From the NCBI GenBank assembly GCA_015231595.1, contig JADGBH010000012.1, positions 16,142 to 80,141 on the forward strand: a DNA stretch of 64,000 nucleotides, in the 5' to 3' direction. Shown piece after piece: positions 37,704 through 47,567 of this stretch. A program made the translations under genes and the position numbers. Numbering within the stretch: the first letter of the stretch is position 1; each line of letters starts with the position of its first letter. Below the pieces are notes generated by a model. That model was not told where the DNA came from, searched no databases, and saw only the letters and a program-made list of their open reading frames with translations. Source of the DNA: Desulfobacterales bacterium (GTDB lineage: Bacteria; Desulfobacterota; Desulfobacteria; Desulfobacterales; JADGBH01).

Positions 37704-38258
37704 ATGAAAGAAATAACAAAAATTTCCCAATATCTTACTTTCTATCTGGGAGAAGAAATGTTTACCCTTGATATTTCTCAGGTTAGAGAGGTTTTAGACT
37801 TTATAAAACTCACTAAAGTGCCTCGGACTCCTGAATTTATGAAAGGTATTATCAATTTACGAGGAAGTGTTGTTCCTGTTATCGACCTTCGTTTAAAGCT
37901 CGGTATGTCCCAAACCTTAAAAACCCTTAATACCCGAATAATTATTGTTGAAGTTGATGTAGATGGAGAAAAAACTATACTTGGAGTTTTAGCAGATTCA
38001 GTTAAAGATGTTATTGAACTTGAACCTGACCAGATAATTGCTCCCCCAAAGATTGGAACACGATTAAAAACAGACTTTATAAAAGGAATGGGACGACATG
38101 GAAACCAATTTATAATTATTTTAGATATTGATAAAGTTTTTTCAACCGATGAATTGGCAGTAGTCCAAGATATAGAAAAAATAAGCGATTTAAAAGAAAA
38201 AATTCATAATGGATCAAATCATGAACGCAATGAACTCGCAAAACCTAAAAATATCTGA
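37704..38258 (+). CDS. cheW: chemotaxis coupling protein CheW (copy 2)
   Basis: This 184-residue CheW differs from copy 1 by only a few residues up to about position 165 (for example SQTLK for LQTIK). Its C-terminal tail is longer and unlike copy 1, because the reading frame runs on into the start of the cheR-cheD gene. The overlap with that gene is up to 50 bases. Receptor 2 ends 13 bases upstream. Two CheW copies could let each receptor type use its own coupler, or simply be a duplication by-product. Confidence 0.94.
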   Translation: MKEITKISQYLTFYLGEEMFTLDISQVREVLDFIKLTKVPRTPEFMKGIINLRGSVVPVIDLRLKLGMSQTLKTLNTRIIIVEVDVDGEKTILGVLADSVKDVIELEPDQIIAPPKIGTRLKTDFIKGMGRHGNQFIIILDIDKVFSTDELAVVQDIEKISDLKEKIHNGSNHERNELAKPKNI

Positions 38259-39645
38259 TAAAACATTTTATAAGTTTAGCAACTTTATATTTAAAGAATG
38301 CGGGATTAATTTACAGATAGCAAAAAAAATTATGCTTAGTTCAAGGCTCTCAAAAAGGCTAAAAACTCTAAACTTTAATTCGTTTGAAGAATATTATGAT
38401 TATCTGGGAACCCCTTACGGACGATCTCAAGAGCTTAGTTTAATGATAGATGCTGTTACCACAAATAAAACAGATTTTTTTAGAGAATCTAAGCATTTTT
38501 CTTACTTAACCCAAGCTATAATTCCAGATTTAATTGAATCCGACAAGTATCAAACTTGGAAAAAATTTAATATATGGAGCGCTGGATGCTCTACAGGCGA
38601 AGAGCCTTACACGATTGCCATGGTGCTAAGTGAATTAGAACAGAAATATCGAAATATAAGCTTTTCAATTCTTGGAACAGATATCTGTTTAAAGGCTTTG
38701 AACAAAGCTGTTAATGGGATTTATCACCATGATCAAATAGATCCTATCCCTGGAGCCTTTAGAAAAAAATATCTCTTAAAATCTAAGGATAACGCCAGCG
38801 ACCTTGTTAGAATTACTCCCCAATTAAGGTCAAAAATCGAATTTAAACGGCTCAATTTTATGGATGCTAATTACAAACTTGAAAATTCAATGGATGTAAT
38901 ATTTTGCAGAAATGTTCTTATATATTTTGATAAACAAACACAGGAAACCATTTTAAAAAAACTTTGTAACAATTTATCCAATGGAGGCTATCTTTTTACA
39001 GGTCATTCTGAAACATTAAGCGGATTTAATCTTCCTCTTACTCCGATTTTTCAGACTATTTATAAAAAACATACCTCTGATTCAGATCAAACTTTTAAAA
39101 AAGAGAGAAAAAAAGTTTATCTTCACATTGGAGAACTTTATGCCAGCAGATTTCCATGTGTTATAAGAACTGTTTTAGGCTCATGCGTTGCAGTCTGCTT
39201 ATTTGACCCTAAAACTCGAATAGGAGGGATGAATCATATTTTTTTACCAGGTAAAGCGGATTTAAAATATTTTGATTCTTCTGCTCGTTACGGTATAAAC
39301 GCTATGGAACTATTAATTAATAAAATTGTCAAATTAGGAGGAGTTAGAAAAAGATTCGTGGCAAAAGTATTTGGAGGTAGCGGAATGATTCCTTCATTTT
39401 CGGAAAATATTGGTCAAAGAAATATTGAATTTGCGGTTTCATTTTTAAAAATGGAAAATATCCCTACCATCAGCCATAGTTTAGGTGGTAATGATGGTCG
39501 CGTAATTCTTTTTTATCCCGATACTGGAGACGTATTTGTAAAAAAAATTCAATCAAATAAAACACGAATTGTTTTTGAGGAACAAAAAAATCTTAAAAAG
39601 ATTCAAAAAATGATTGAAACAACAGGCGATGTTACTTTATTTTAA
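38209..39645 (+). CDS. CheR-CheD fusion protein (receptor methyltransferase plus receptor deamidase)
   Basis: The 478-residue protein joins two adaptation enzymes. Residues about 10-285 are CheR: TTNKTDFFRESKHF, WSAGCSTGEEPYTIAM (SAM site) and VIFCRNVLIYFDKQ are intact. Residues about 305-465 are CheD: RTVLGSCVAVCLFDP has the catalytic Cys, GGMNHIFLPG the His, and KVFGGSGMI follows. CheR methylates receptor Glu side chains; CheD deamidates Gln and in other species binds CheC. There is no stop codon between the halves. The tail ends DVTLF. The start at 38209 lies inside cheW2; ATGs at 38221 and 38230 are alternatives with no better ribosome site. Confidence 0.92.
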   Translation: MDQIMNAMNSQNLKISDKTFYKFSNFIFKECGINLQIAKKIMLSSRLSKRLKTLNFNSFEEYYDYLGTPYGRSQELSLMIDAVTTNKTDFFRESKHFSYLTQAIIPDLIESDKYQTWKKFNIWSAGCSTGEEPYTIAMVLSELEQKYRNISFSILGTDICLKALNKAVNGIYHHDQIDPIPGAFRKKYLLKSKDNASDLVRITPQLRSKIEFKRLNFMDANYKLENSMDVIFCRNVLIYFDKQTQETILKKLCNNLSNGGYLFTGHSETLSGFNLPLTPIFQTIYKKHTSDSDQTFKKERKKVYLHIGELYASRFPCVIRTVLGSCVAVCLFDPKTRIGGMNHIFLPGKADLKYFDSSARYGINAMELLINKIVKLGGVRKRFVAKVFGGSGMIPSFSENIGQRNIEFAVSFLKMENIPTISHSLGGNDGRVILFYPDTGDVFVKKIQSNKTRIVFEEQKNLKKIQKMIETTGDVTLF

Positions 39646-39667
39646 ACTCCTTTAAGGTAAAAAGTAA

Positions 39668-40735
39668 ATGAAAAAAATTCGGGTACTCATAGTTGATGAC
39701 TCAGCAATAGTCAGAGAAACTCTTAAGGAAATCCTTAATTCAGATCCTCTAATTGAAGTTATGGCAACTGCCGCGGATCCTTTTATTGCATCAGAAAAAA
39801 TCAAAAACGAACTACCTGATGTCATTACACTGGATGTAGAAATGCCAAAAATGGATGGGATTACATTTCTTCAAAAAATCATGAGCCAATGCCCTATTCC
39901 GGTTGTTATGTGTTCAAGCCTTACAGAAAAAGGCTGTGAAACTACCCTTAAAGCATTAGAATATGGTGCAGTAGAAATTATTCAAAAACCTCGTATTGGC
40001 AGTAAAGAATTTCTAAGAGAATCACGAATAAAAATTTGTGATGCTGTTAAATCAGCAGCAATGGTGAAAGTTAAACAAATTGCTGCTGTTCCCAAAATAC
40101 AACCAAAGCTTAACGCCGACGCTATTATTGCTCCACCTACTACAAAATCAATGATTAGAACAACTGAGAGGGTCGTTGTTGTCGGGGCATCTACTGGAGG
40201 GACAGAAGCTTTACGAGTGTTTCTTTCGGCATTTCCCCTTGATTGTCCTGGTATAGTTGTTGTCCAGCACATGCCTGAAAATTTTACTGCAAGTTTTGCA
40301 AAAAGACTTAATGAGATTTGCCGTATTGAAGTCAAAGAAGCAAAAAATGATGATAGTGTTTTACGAGGTAGAGCGTTAATAGCTCCAGGGAATAAACATA
40401 TTCTTTTAAAAAGAAGTGGCGCTAAATATTATGTTGAAGTTAAAGACGGACCTTTAGTTACCAGACATAGACCGTCTGTTGATGTTTTATTTAGAAGTGC
40501 AGCAAGATATGGAGGATCTAATATTATAGGTGTTATTATGACTGGTATGGGTGATGATGGTGCTCAAGGTATGCTTGAAATGAAAAACGCAGGTGCTATA
40601 AATATTGCTCAAGACGAAGCCACATCCGTTGTGTTTGGGATGCCTCAGGAAGCTATAAAAAAAGGAGGTGTTGACAAAATTCTCCCTTTAGGATTAATTG
40701 CAGGGGCCGTGATTAAAGAATCTGCTATTGTCTGA
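39668..40735 (+). CDS. cheB: chemotaxis methylesterase CheB
   Basis: The 355-residue protein has a receiver ([24 protein letters not shown]) and a methylesterase/glutamine amidase domain. The catalytic triad is visible: Ser in [10 protein letters not shown], His in [13 protein letters not shown] and Asp in [11 protein letters not shown]. It removes methyl groups added by the CheR half of the upstream gene and is switched on by CheA. It is the last gene of the operon; rnhA converges on it after a 73-base spacer that shows no clear terminator. Confidence 0.95.
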   Translation: MKKIRVLIVDDSAIVRETLKEILNSDPLIEVMATAADPFIASEKIKNELPDVITLDVEMPKMDGITFLQKIMSQCPIPVVMCSSLTEKGCETTLKALEYGAVEIIQKPRIGSKEFLRESRIKICDAVKSAAMVKVKQIAAVPKIQPKLNADAIIAPPTTKSMIRTTERVVVVGASTGGTEALRVFLSAFPLDCPGIVVVQHMPENFTASFAKRLNEICRIEVKEAKNDDSVLRGRALIAPGNKHILLKRSGAKYYVEVKDGPLVTRHRPSVDVLFRSAARYGGSNIIGVIMTGMGDDGAQGMLEMKNAGAINIAQDEATSVVFGMPQEAIKKGGVDKILPLGLIAGAVIKESAIV

Positions 40736-40808
40736 ACACGATTTAAAGGATTAAACGATTGCAGGATTAACGATGAGCAAGCCAACGATAGCTTCAGAAG
40801 ATCCAAAT

Positions 40809-41321
40809 TTACTCTGCTGTAAACGTTTGAATAGTGTAGCTACTATTCCTTTTTTCTGTATTTTCATAAACTTCATCAATAGATAATTTATCGCTCTTTG
40901 AAGCATTCACTGCCAACAAATCACATCTTTCATTTTCAATATTATCTGCATGACCTTTTACCCAAATAAATTTGACATCATGGATATCGGTAAGCTTTAT
41001 GAGTTTCTTCCATAGATCACTATTCAACACAGGTGTTTTATCTTTTTTCATCCATCCATTGGATTTCCAAGCTCTAAGCCAACCTTTATTAAATGCGTCA
41101 ATTACATATTTAGAATCACTGTATAAATTTATCTTACAAGGATATTTAAGGGAATTTAGAGCTTCAATGACCGCTAATAACTCCATTCGATTATTTGTAG
41201 TAAATCTGAATCCTTCTGAAAGCTCTTTGCGTTGGTCTTTGTATATAAGAATAGCTCCATAGCCTCCAGGACCAGGATTTCCCTTTGAAGAGCCGTCCGT
41301 ATAAATAGTAACTTCTTTCAC
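40809..41321 (-). CDS. rnhA: ribonuclease HI
   Basis: RNase HI cuts RNA in RNA-DNA hybrids. The four acidic residues and catalytic His are in place: YTDGSSKGNPGPGGYG, MELLAVIEAL, YSDSKYVIDAFNKGWL and WVKGHADNIENERCD. At 170 residues it is slightly longer than the family because of an unrelated tail (about 20 residues). The start is a GTG at 41321. It converges on cheB and is divergent from the metallophosphoesterase. Confidence 0.94.
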   Translation of the reverse strand: MKEVTIYTDGSSKGNPGPGGYGAILIYKDQRKELSEGFRFTTNNRMELLAVIEALNSLKYPCKINLYSDSKYVIDAFNKGWLRAWKSNGWMKKDKTPVLNSDLWKKLIKLTDIHDVKFIWVKGHADNIENERCDLLAVNASKSDKLSIDEVYENTEKRNSSYTIQTFTAE

Positions 41322-41622
41322 AATAAACTTTTCTCTTTTTTAAAATTTATGTTATGTATATCGTCGGATCAGATATTATATTTCGACAGCCTAAATACCA
41401 AATCAAAATATAATAGACAAACATTTTTTCATAAAATTTTTTTTGTTGAAATCAAACCATTCATCTATTACACATTAGGTAAATATAAAAATGATTGATA
41501 TAATTGATAGATTTATCATTAATAAAAATCTATGTCTAAGGCTAAGAATAGTGAATATAGCAAATAATTATTTTTATTAATGATAATATTATCAATAAAA
41601 ACAAACTCACAAAGGTCAAAAA
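41322..41622. other. AT-rich divergent spacer
   Basis: This 301-base region separates divergent genes rnhA and the metallophosphoesterase, so it must hold promoters for both. I see an eight-base inverted repeat (ATAGATTT / AAATCTAT) around 41507-41533 and a 14-base palindrome TGATAATATTATCA around 41581-41594, close to the plus-strand gene. No confident -35/-10 pair can be named. Confidence 0.4.
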
Positions 41623-42825
41623 ATGCGTTCTTTAGGTTTTATGAGCACCATCTTAGTTTCATTATATTTTATACATTTTTTACTATATGGCTATTTACTC
41701 TATTATTTTAATTTATCTAAAAAACAAGTAAGATGGTTTTTGTTTTTAATATTTTTCATCTTAGCTCATAGCTTTATGATTGGTCATTCGCTTCTCCATT
41801 GGGATGAAAATTTATTTACTGTTTCTTTTTCTATAATATCTGGTATTTGGTTTGCTTTTGCTCTTCATCTACTCATGGCTCTATTATTAGGCCATTTTTT
41901 TCTTATATTTATATCGCTTATCGGTAAAAAAATTAATAAGAAAATGACAGGTATAATATGTTTTGTAATAGCTGTTATGTTTACTGGATACGGTGTTATC
42001 AATGCTTTATACCCTCAAGTTAAAACTATAGAGATACAACTAAAAAATTTACCAGAAGCTTGGCGTAATAAATCCATTGTTCATATTGCGGATATGCATT
42101 TAGGACGAATTCAAGGCGTTGGCTTTATTAATCGTTTAGCTATAAAAATAAATAAATTAAATCCAGATATTATAGCTATAACAGGAGATATGTTTGATGG
42201 TATTCCGAAAAATATGGAAGAGCTAAATATCGCGTTGAGTCAATTTCGTTCTGTTCACGGAACATATTATGTCCTTGGCAACCATGACAGACGAACTGGC
42301 GCTGAAAAACTCCGTGACATATTAAAAAAAAGCAAAATAACTATATTGGCTAATGAAGTTATTGTGATTAATAATTTAATGATTATTGGTATAACTTATC
42401 CAGGTATTTCTGATTTTAGCGAAATCAAGTTACCAGAAAAAATTTCAATTGAAACTCTCCTTGACCCTGATATACCCAAATTACTGCTTTTTCATACACC
42501 TACTAATATCTATACAAAAAAAGAAGATGAGAAAACACAACGATATAAATCATACTGGCAACCAGATACTTCTTTTACAATGAACAAAAAATTAGGTAAT
42601 GTATTGCAATTATCCGGACATACCCATAAAGGTCAAATATTTCCTTTTAATTTTTTAACGCACCATCGGTATAATGGATATGATTATGGTCTTTTCCACG
42701 AAGGCGATTTTTTATTATACGTTACTAATGGAGTAGGCAATTGGGGACCAATGTTAAGAACTTTTAATACACCTGAAATTTTATTGATTAAATTAAGAGG
42801 AAACTCTGATACAAGAACAAACTAA
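41623..42825 (+). CDS. membrane metallophosphoesterase (YkuE/YaeI-like)
   Basis: The 400-residue protein has four or five membrane helices in its first 150 residues and then a calcineurin-like phosphoesterase domain: HIADMHLGRI, ITGDMFDGIP, VLGNHDRRTG and LSGHTHKGQIFPFN supply the metal ligands. YkuE-like members act on lipid or phosphodiester substrates at the membrane; the true substrate here is unknown. The ATG has an AAAGG site. A receptor relic follows it. Confidence 0.87.
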   Translation: MRSLGFMSTILVSLYFIHFLLYGYLLYYFNLSKKQVRWFLFLIFFILAHSFMIGHSLLHWDENLFTVSFSIISGIWFAFALHLLMALLLGHFFLIFISLIGKKINKKMTGIICFVIAVMFTGYGVINALYPQVKTIEIQLKNLPEAWRNKSIVHIADMHLGRIQGVGFINRLAIKINKLNPDIIAITGDMFDGIPKNMEELNIALSQFRSVHGTYYVLGNHDRRTGAEKLRDILKKSKITILANEVIVINNLMIIGITYPGISDFSEIKLPEKISIETLLDPDIPKLLLFHTPTNIYTKKEDEKTQRYKSYWQPDTSFTMNKKLGNVLQLSGHTHKGQIFPFNFLTHHRYNGYDYGLFHEGDFLLYVTNGVGNWGPMLRTFNTPEILLIKLRGNSDTRTN

Positions 42826-42855
42826 TAACTGATAAATAAAAATAAAGGAGAAGTA

Positions 42856-43027
42856 TCTTCGTCCAGCCAAGCTATAGCCGAAGGCGCTTCTGAACAAGCT
42901 GCAAACATTGAAGAAACCTCTTCATCTTTAGAAAAAATGACTTCTATGACCAATCAAAATGCAGATCATACTAATCAAGCTGATAAACTAATGAAAGATG
43001 CTACGCCTCGATTAATTGAAAAATTCG
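42856..43027 (+). pseudogene. relic of an MCP signalling domain
   Basis: One plus-strand frame reads AIAEGASEQAANIEETSSSL, then EKMTSMTNQNADHTNQADKL. This is the methylation-helix region of a receptor, but of a different subfamily from the two receptors in this window. There is no start, no tip and no second helix. It is cut by the 3' end of the minus-strand kinase gene, with which its last codons overlap. Confidence 0.82.
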
Positions 43028-45535
43028 CTATTTTTCTTTTAAGAACTTATTCTGATATTTTAGAATAACTTCGTAAACTTTTTCTGGATTAATAGGTTTT
43101 GAGATATAATCGTCCATGCCTGTTTTAATGCATAGTTCTTTATCCCCTTGCATAGCGTTAGCAGTCATTGCTACTATAGGAACATTATGATCTAATACTT
43201 TAGATTTAAGGTCCCTGATAATGCGTGTAGCCTCCAACCCATTCATTTCAGGCATTTGTATATCCATGAATACTAAATAATATTTAATTAATTCCAATGC
43301 TTTAATAGCTTCAAGTCCATTAGCTGCAATATCAATTCGATAACCCATTTTTTCAAACAGTATTCTGGCTAACTTTTGGTTAACTATATTATCTTCAGCT
43401 AATAAAATTCTAAAAAGACGTTTTTTTTCATCATCTAATGACTGCTTTGTTATAAACACCTTTTCTGTTTTTTCAACTTCAGGTTTTGTTTTCGTAAAAC
43501 CCGAAATAAAACAAAGGCATTCAAACAACTGTTGACGTTTTATTGGTTTAGTTAAATAGGCATTAAACCCTATTTCTTTCGCTTCATTCGCATCACCTAC
43601 CGTGGCTATTGATGTTAATAAAATAAGTGACATCTCTGGAAATCGTGAATCTTGCCGTATCTGTTTAGCAACCTCTGTTCCATCTTTATCAGGCATATAT
43701 TTATCAATAATTGCTATTGAAAAAGGATCTCCCTTTAAATATGCTTCATTTATCTTATTAAGCCCTTTTTGACCATTTTCAGCGATATCAAAATTACATC
43801 CCCAAAGCTTAAAATACTGACTTAAAATATGCCTATTAACGGAGTTATCATCAATACCAATAATACGCTTTCCACGGATATTTTCAGGGATATCAAACTT
43901 AATTGATTCTTTTTGTTTTTGTTTTTCAAGCAGAATTGTAAACCAGAAAGTAGAACCTTTGCCTAATTCACTTTTTACGCCCATAGTTCCACCCATAATT
44001 TCAGAAAGTTGTTTAGAAATAGCTAAACCTAAACCCGTTCCTCCATATTTACGAGTGATTGAAGCATCTACTTGGGAAAAAGATTGAAATAATAATTTTT
44101 GTTTGTCCTCGGCAATTCCAATGCCGGTATCCTTCACCTCAAACCGTAATTTAGCTTCAGATTCATTTTCATCAACAAGATAAACCTGAATGCTCACTTC
44201 TCCCTTATGAGTGAACTTGATAGAATTACCACAAAGATTCATAAGTATTTGTTTAAGTCTTCCAGGGTCCCCCCTTACAAGGGTTGGAACCTCAGAATTA
44301 ACAAAGCATGATAGTTCAATCCCTTTATCATCAGCTTTTATAGATAAAAGTTCCGCTAATTCGTCAACCATTGTACGAATATTAAAATCAATAATCTCTA
44401 AATCTAATTTCCCAGCTTCAATTTTAGAAAAATCAAGTATATCATTGATAATCGTTAAAAGAGAATCCGAACAGTTTCTAACAATCTCTGCAAATTGTCT
44501 TTGTTCTTCGTTTAAAGGAGTATCTATAAGTAGTCCTGTCATTCCAATAATGCCATTCATAGGGGTTCTAATTTCATGACTCATATTTGCTAAAAACATG
44601 CTTTTAGCTTCATTGGCGGCTTGGGCATCAAACGCTAATTTTTTAGCGAGTTTCATTTTTTTACGAAGGGCTTTGCTGGTTTTTTTTAGCTGCACAGTCA
44701 GAGCAGTTATATTGCGCAATAGTAGAAAAAATGTAACTATAATGAATATAACAATAATGATTTGCATTGTGGTTGATGCAAGCATTGGATAAAAAACAAG
44801 GGAACAGATATTTATTCGAGGTGATACAATAAGATATCGTAAATTATTGGATTCAATACTGTCCTGTATTGGTATAACAATTCCATCGGAAAGATTTGGT
44901 ATAGTATCGCTAATTTGTATCTCTGAATTCATAAATGTAGATACAAGTTCTAAATTACTTTCAAGTATTGTAACAAAAATATTTATACCGTCTGTGATAA
45001 TAACATCTAAACTATCATTATAAAGAGGTGATACTTGGACAAGTAACGTCATATTTGGATAATTAAGGATATAACATTTTTTTTCTGATTCATAGATATC
45101 ACTTGTAAGATTATATAAAATTTTAATTTTAGCATCATTTAATAAAAAGCGCAGTTTTTCAATCTCCACGCCTGAAGCAACAATTATGGTATCTCTACGA
45201 ATAATGGCACAAAGATCGTTAATAGTTTCGTTCTGGGTAAGCCAAGCTATTTTTTGCTCTTCTGAAAGCGAGGAATTTACTTTTATTTCATTGTTCAGAT
45301 CATTCCAACAAGCATACCCTAACATGAAGTTGTATAATTGTTTGAACTGTTGATCAATAAAGGTTTTCCATGATTTTTTTAATTCATCTGCTCGGTTTGC
45401 TTCAATTTTTTCAACCATATTTGATGAAATGAGTATTGAAAAAATAATTTGAATGATAATAACCGTTGAGACAATGACGATAAGTTTACGCATTTTATGT
45501 GCGGCTGAAAAACCTGCGCTTTCTTTATCAACCAT
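43028..45535 (-). CDS. membrane hybrid histidine kinase with two receivers (BarA-like layout)
   Basis: The protein (about 835 residues) has two membrane helices (about 17-35 and 265-285) around an extracytoplasmic sensor whose start, [20 protein letters not shown], resembles CHASE4-type sensors. HisKA ([20 protein letters not shown]), HATPase ([15 protein letters not shown]) and two receivers follow. The first has [13 protein letters not shown], the second [13 protein letters not shown], both with the phospho-Asp. There is no Hpt domain, so a separate phosphotransfer protein is needed. The ATG at 45535 is taken as start; a GTG six bases upstream overlaps the preceding stop. Confidence 0.9.
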   Translation of the reverse strand: MVDKESAGFSAAHKMRKLIVIVSTVIIIQIIFSILISSNMVEKIEANRADELKKSWKTFIDQQFKQLYNFMLGYACWNDLNNEIKVNSSLSEEQKIAWLTQNETINDLCAIIRRDTIIVASGVEIEKLRFLLNDAKIKILYNLTSDIYESEKKCYILNYPNMTLLVQVSPLYNDSLDVIITDGINIFVTILESNLELVSTFMNSEIQISDTIPNLSDGIVIPIQDSIESNNLRYLIVSPRINICSLVFYPMLASTTMQIIIVIFIIVTFFLLLRNITALTVQLKKTSKALRKKMKLAKKLAFDAQAANEAKSMFLANMSHEIRTPMNGIIGMTGLLIDTPLNEEQRQFAEIVRNCSDSLLTIINDILDFSKIEAGKLDLEIIDFNIRTMVDELAELLSIKADDKGIELSCFVNSEVPTLVRGDPGRLKQILMNLCGNSIKFTHKGEVSIQVYLVDENESEAKLRFEVKDTGIGIAEDKQKLLFQSFSQVDASITRKYGGTGLGLAISKQLSEIMGGTMGVKSELGKGSTFWFTILLEKQKQKESIKFDIPENIRGKRIIGIDDNSVNRHILSQYFKLWGCNFDIAENGQKGLNKINEAYLKGDPFSIAIIDKYMPDKDGTEVAKQIRQDSRFPEMSLILLTSIATVGDANEAKEIGFNAYLTKPIKRQQLFECLCFISGFTKTKPEVEKTEKVFITKQSLDDEKKRLFRILLAEDNIVNQKLARILFEKMGYRIDIAANGLEAIKALELIKYYLVFMDIQMPEMNGLEATRIIRDLKSKVLDHNVPIVAMTANAMQGDKELCIKTGMDDYISKPINPEKVYEVILKYQNKFLKEK

Positions 45536-45537
45536 AT

Positions 45538-45726
45538 TCACTTAGGAATCCCTAATTTGATTAATATTGTTTCCATAAGACACCATTTTGTAAATGCTGA
45601 TTGCAAAAGATTAAGTCCTACAAAAGCGGTAAATAAATACCAGTAAGGGCTGTGAATATAGCCTAAAAACAATGAAATTAGTATAAAAGATCCAGCTATT
45701 GCTCTAATGTAATTTTCTACTTTCAT
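45538..45726 (-). CDS. DUF2892-type small membrane protein
   Basis: From the ATG at 45726, which has an AAGGAT ribosome site, the product is 62 residues: an N-terminal [12 protein letters not shown], two hydrophobic helices and a [13 protein letters not shown] end. This is the DUF2892 pattern (the membrane part of YgaP-like proteins: N..R...G, ..CP...LG). The frame is open further upstream to 45843, but those residues are unlikely to be used. Its role is unknown. It ends at the start of the hybrid kinase gene. Confidence 0.8.
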   Translation of the reverse strand: MKVENYIRAIAGSFILISLFLGYIHSPYWYLFTAFVGLNLLQSAFTKWCLMETILIKLGIPK

Positions 45727-45758
45727 AAATATCCTTTCTTTATTATAGTGTTTTAGAG

Positions 45759-46823
45759 TTAATAAGGCGGTATAAGCCGTTTTATAACATGTAAAAACAC
45801 AATTACAATAAAAAAAATATTTCTTAATATTAAAAAAGGCCAAAAATAATAAAAAGAAGATACTCTTAAATTGCCAGATATTTTTTCGGATAACCTTTCA
45901 GCGACTTTAAAAATTAAGTTTTTACTTATTGGCCAATCAATTATGTCTTGTATCCAATCATTTGGAATGCCCTGTGTTCCAGTAACAGCTCCGGCTAAAG
46001 CTCCAGCAATGGCTCCGGTTGTATCTGTATCTCCTCCACAGTTGAAAATCGATGAAAGCGTTTTTTTAAAATCCCCAAAGTGATTATACCATGCGTATAA
46101 AACTATAGGAACCGTATGAAAGATATAACCTGAAATTCCATTGCCTTGATTCATAATATCTGCAAATTCAGCAACAGACATATCTTTATCAATTGCTTCT
46201 GAAAGTAATTTTATAATATTGTTCCATTCTTCATTTTCTGAATCGCAAGAGCTCAAAAGACCAATAAATTTAGCCTTAGACGGCTTTTTTGATAAATTTT
46301 CCCTAACTATAAGAGCAGATATATAGGCAACAGCTTTAGCTCCTATTAAGGCTCTTTTATCAGTATGAGTGATTATAGTGGAGCAGCGAATAAAATCATC
46401 TATTTTTTCTTGGTCATTGGAAAAAAATGCTCCAATTGGAGCTGCTCGCATTGCAGGACCATTTCCAGCGGAATAAACTCCGCTTCTTTTAAAACTAAAT
46501 CCCATCAGTAATTTTATACACGCCCTTAATGTCGCAAAGCCAATACCAGGAGGTAGTGATAAAAACCATAATCTTAAATGCCAGCTAAGTTTTTTTGCAA
46601 AGCTTTCCGATGAATTTGAACTCGCAAGAAGGCTTTTACATACAAATATAGTATGTTCAGTATCATCACTTACCATTCCATACTTGAATATAAACCTATG
46701 CTTCCATTTACCTTTAAAAAGTAAAGAATTTCTTCGCTTTGAAATTCCTTCAGCTGGCAGACCTATTGAATCGCCAACAGCCGTTCCGATAATTAATCCT
46801 TTTATTCTTTCTTTAGTTTCCAT
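45759..46823 (-). CDS. ADP-ribosylglycohydrolase (DraG family) with C-terminal membrane segment
   Basis: The 354-residue protein begins KERIKGLIIGTAVGDSIGLP and has the metal-binding motifs YGMVSDDTEHT and CGGDTDTTGAIAGALAG. These are intact, so it should be an active hydrolase removing ADP-ribose from a protein or small molecule. After residue about 325 there is a hydrophobic tail (FWPFLILRNIFFIVIVFLHV), which would anchor the enzyme in the membrane. This is not part of the usual family. It is next to a small DUF2892 membrane protein in the same direction. No ADP-ribosyltransferase gene is visible nearby. Confidence 0.88.
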   Translation of the reverse strand: METKERIKGLIIGTAVGDSIGLPAEGISKRRNSLLFKGKWKHRFIFKYGMVSDDTEHTIFVCKSLLASSNSSESFAKKLSWHLRLWFLSLPPGIGFATLRACIKLLMGFSFKRSGVYSAGNGPAMRAAPIGAFFSNDQEKIDDFIRCSTIITHTDKRALIGAKAVAYISALIVRENLSKKPSKAKFIGLLSSCDSENEEWNNIIKLLSEAIDKDMSVAEFADIMNQGNGISGYIFHTVPIVLYAWYNHFGDFKKTLSSIFNCGGDTDTTGAIAGALAGAVTGTQGIPNDWIQDIIDWPISKNLIFKVAERLSEKISGNLRVSSFYYFWPFLILRNIFFIVIVFLHVIKRLIPPY

Positions 46824-46848
46824 TTTTATCCCAATATATTAACTAAAT

Positions 46849-47532
46849 TTAAACTACTCCTTCTATCATTAAAGCAGGAATGTTATGCATTCTCGACACT
46901 GAAAAAGATGAAAGCATAGACTCTTTTCCAAGCTTACGAGCATCATCAAGATCAAGGGATTGACCCGCTATCCAAGTTCGAAAGACGGGCAGCAAAAAAG
47001 GCTGAACAATCAATGGAAATTTAAACCTTTTGACAAATGCATCAGCATCTTTTAAATAGCAGCCCCTATCAACCTCTATGATTAATAGATATCCTCCTTT
47101 TTTGACAACTCGAATACATTCTTTGAGACCTAAAAATGGATCTGGCCAATGTTTTATAGAGCCTATACTGACTAATCCGTCAAATGATTGTTTATCAAAA
47201 GGCAAAGATAATACACTTCCATTTATAAAATTAAGTTTTTCACTGAATTTTTCTAAACGTTGTTTTGAACGCATGAGTTGAGGATAGGATAAATCAAATC
47301 CCATTAAAGTGACATCATTCCTTGATTCTGCTATTTTTTTAAGCAAATGGCCGCCACCACAGCCAATATCAACTACAAGCCCATCTGATGGAACATCCCA
47401 TATTCCAAGTTTTTTCCATTCAAAATCATCCATAAATTCGTAAACAGCGGATGCAATAAAATAATCATATCCCCATGCTTCAAGAGTTGAATAAGGGGAT
47501 GTGATATTATTAAAAAGATTAAAAACTTTCAT
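46849..47532 (-). CDS. class I SAM-dependent methyltransferase
   Basis: The protein of about 227 residues has the SAM motif VVDIGCGGGHLLKKIAE, followed by LMGFDLSYPQLMRSKQ, then FDGLVSIGSIKHWPDP in place of motif IV. This is the Methyltransf_11 fold. The substrate is unknown. The ATG at 47532 is preferred over 47538 because the AAGGAT ribosome site is too close to the first. It lies between two Opp ATPase genes and the DraG-family gene. Confidence 0.83.
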   Translation of the reverse strand: MKVFNLFNNITSPYSTLEAWGYDYFIASAVYEFMDDFEWKKLGIWDVPSDGLVVDIGCGGGHLLKKIAESRNDVTLMGFDLSYPQLMRSKQRLEKFSEKLNFINGSVLSLPFDKQSFDGLVSIGSIKHWPDPFLGLKECIRVVKKGGYLLIIEVDRGCYLKDADAFVKRFKFPLIVQPFLLPVFRTWIAGQSLDLDDARKLGKESMLSSFSVSRMHNIPALMIEGVV

Positions 47533-47567
47533 AAGCATATCCTTATCTTTGAATTTATTTTATGTTA

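Larger units (their letters stand above)
32637..38258 (+). repeat. tandem duplication of an MCP-cheW unit
   Basis: Unit 1 (32637-35451) and unit 2 (35537-38258) each encode a receptor followed by a CheW. The signalling domains are nearly identical in protein sequence, and the CheW proteins are also nearly identical over their first 165 residues. The sensory regions differ more. Unit 1 has 39 extra receptor residues that match its second HAMP-like unit. Conserved receptor C-termini and similar spacers show a segmental duplication rather than two separate acquisitions. Confidence 0.9.

Noticed and set aside
38209..39645. Separate cheR and cheD genes
   Set aside because: No stop codon or new ribosome site lies between the two domains; the frame is continuous.
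43028..45535. Part of the chemotaxis operon
   Set aside because: It is on the opposite strand, has its own membrane sensor and lacks chemotaxis domains.
45727..45843. N-terminal extension of the DUF2892 protein
   Set aside because: The extra 39 residues overlap the upstream gene and lack a ribosome site; the internal ATG at 45726 has AAGGAT and matches the family.
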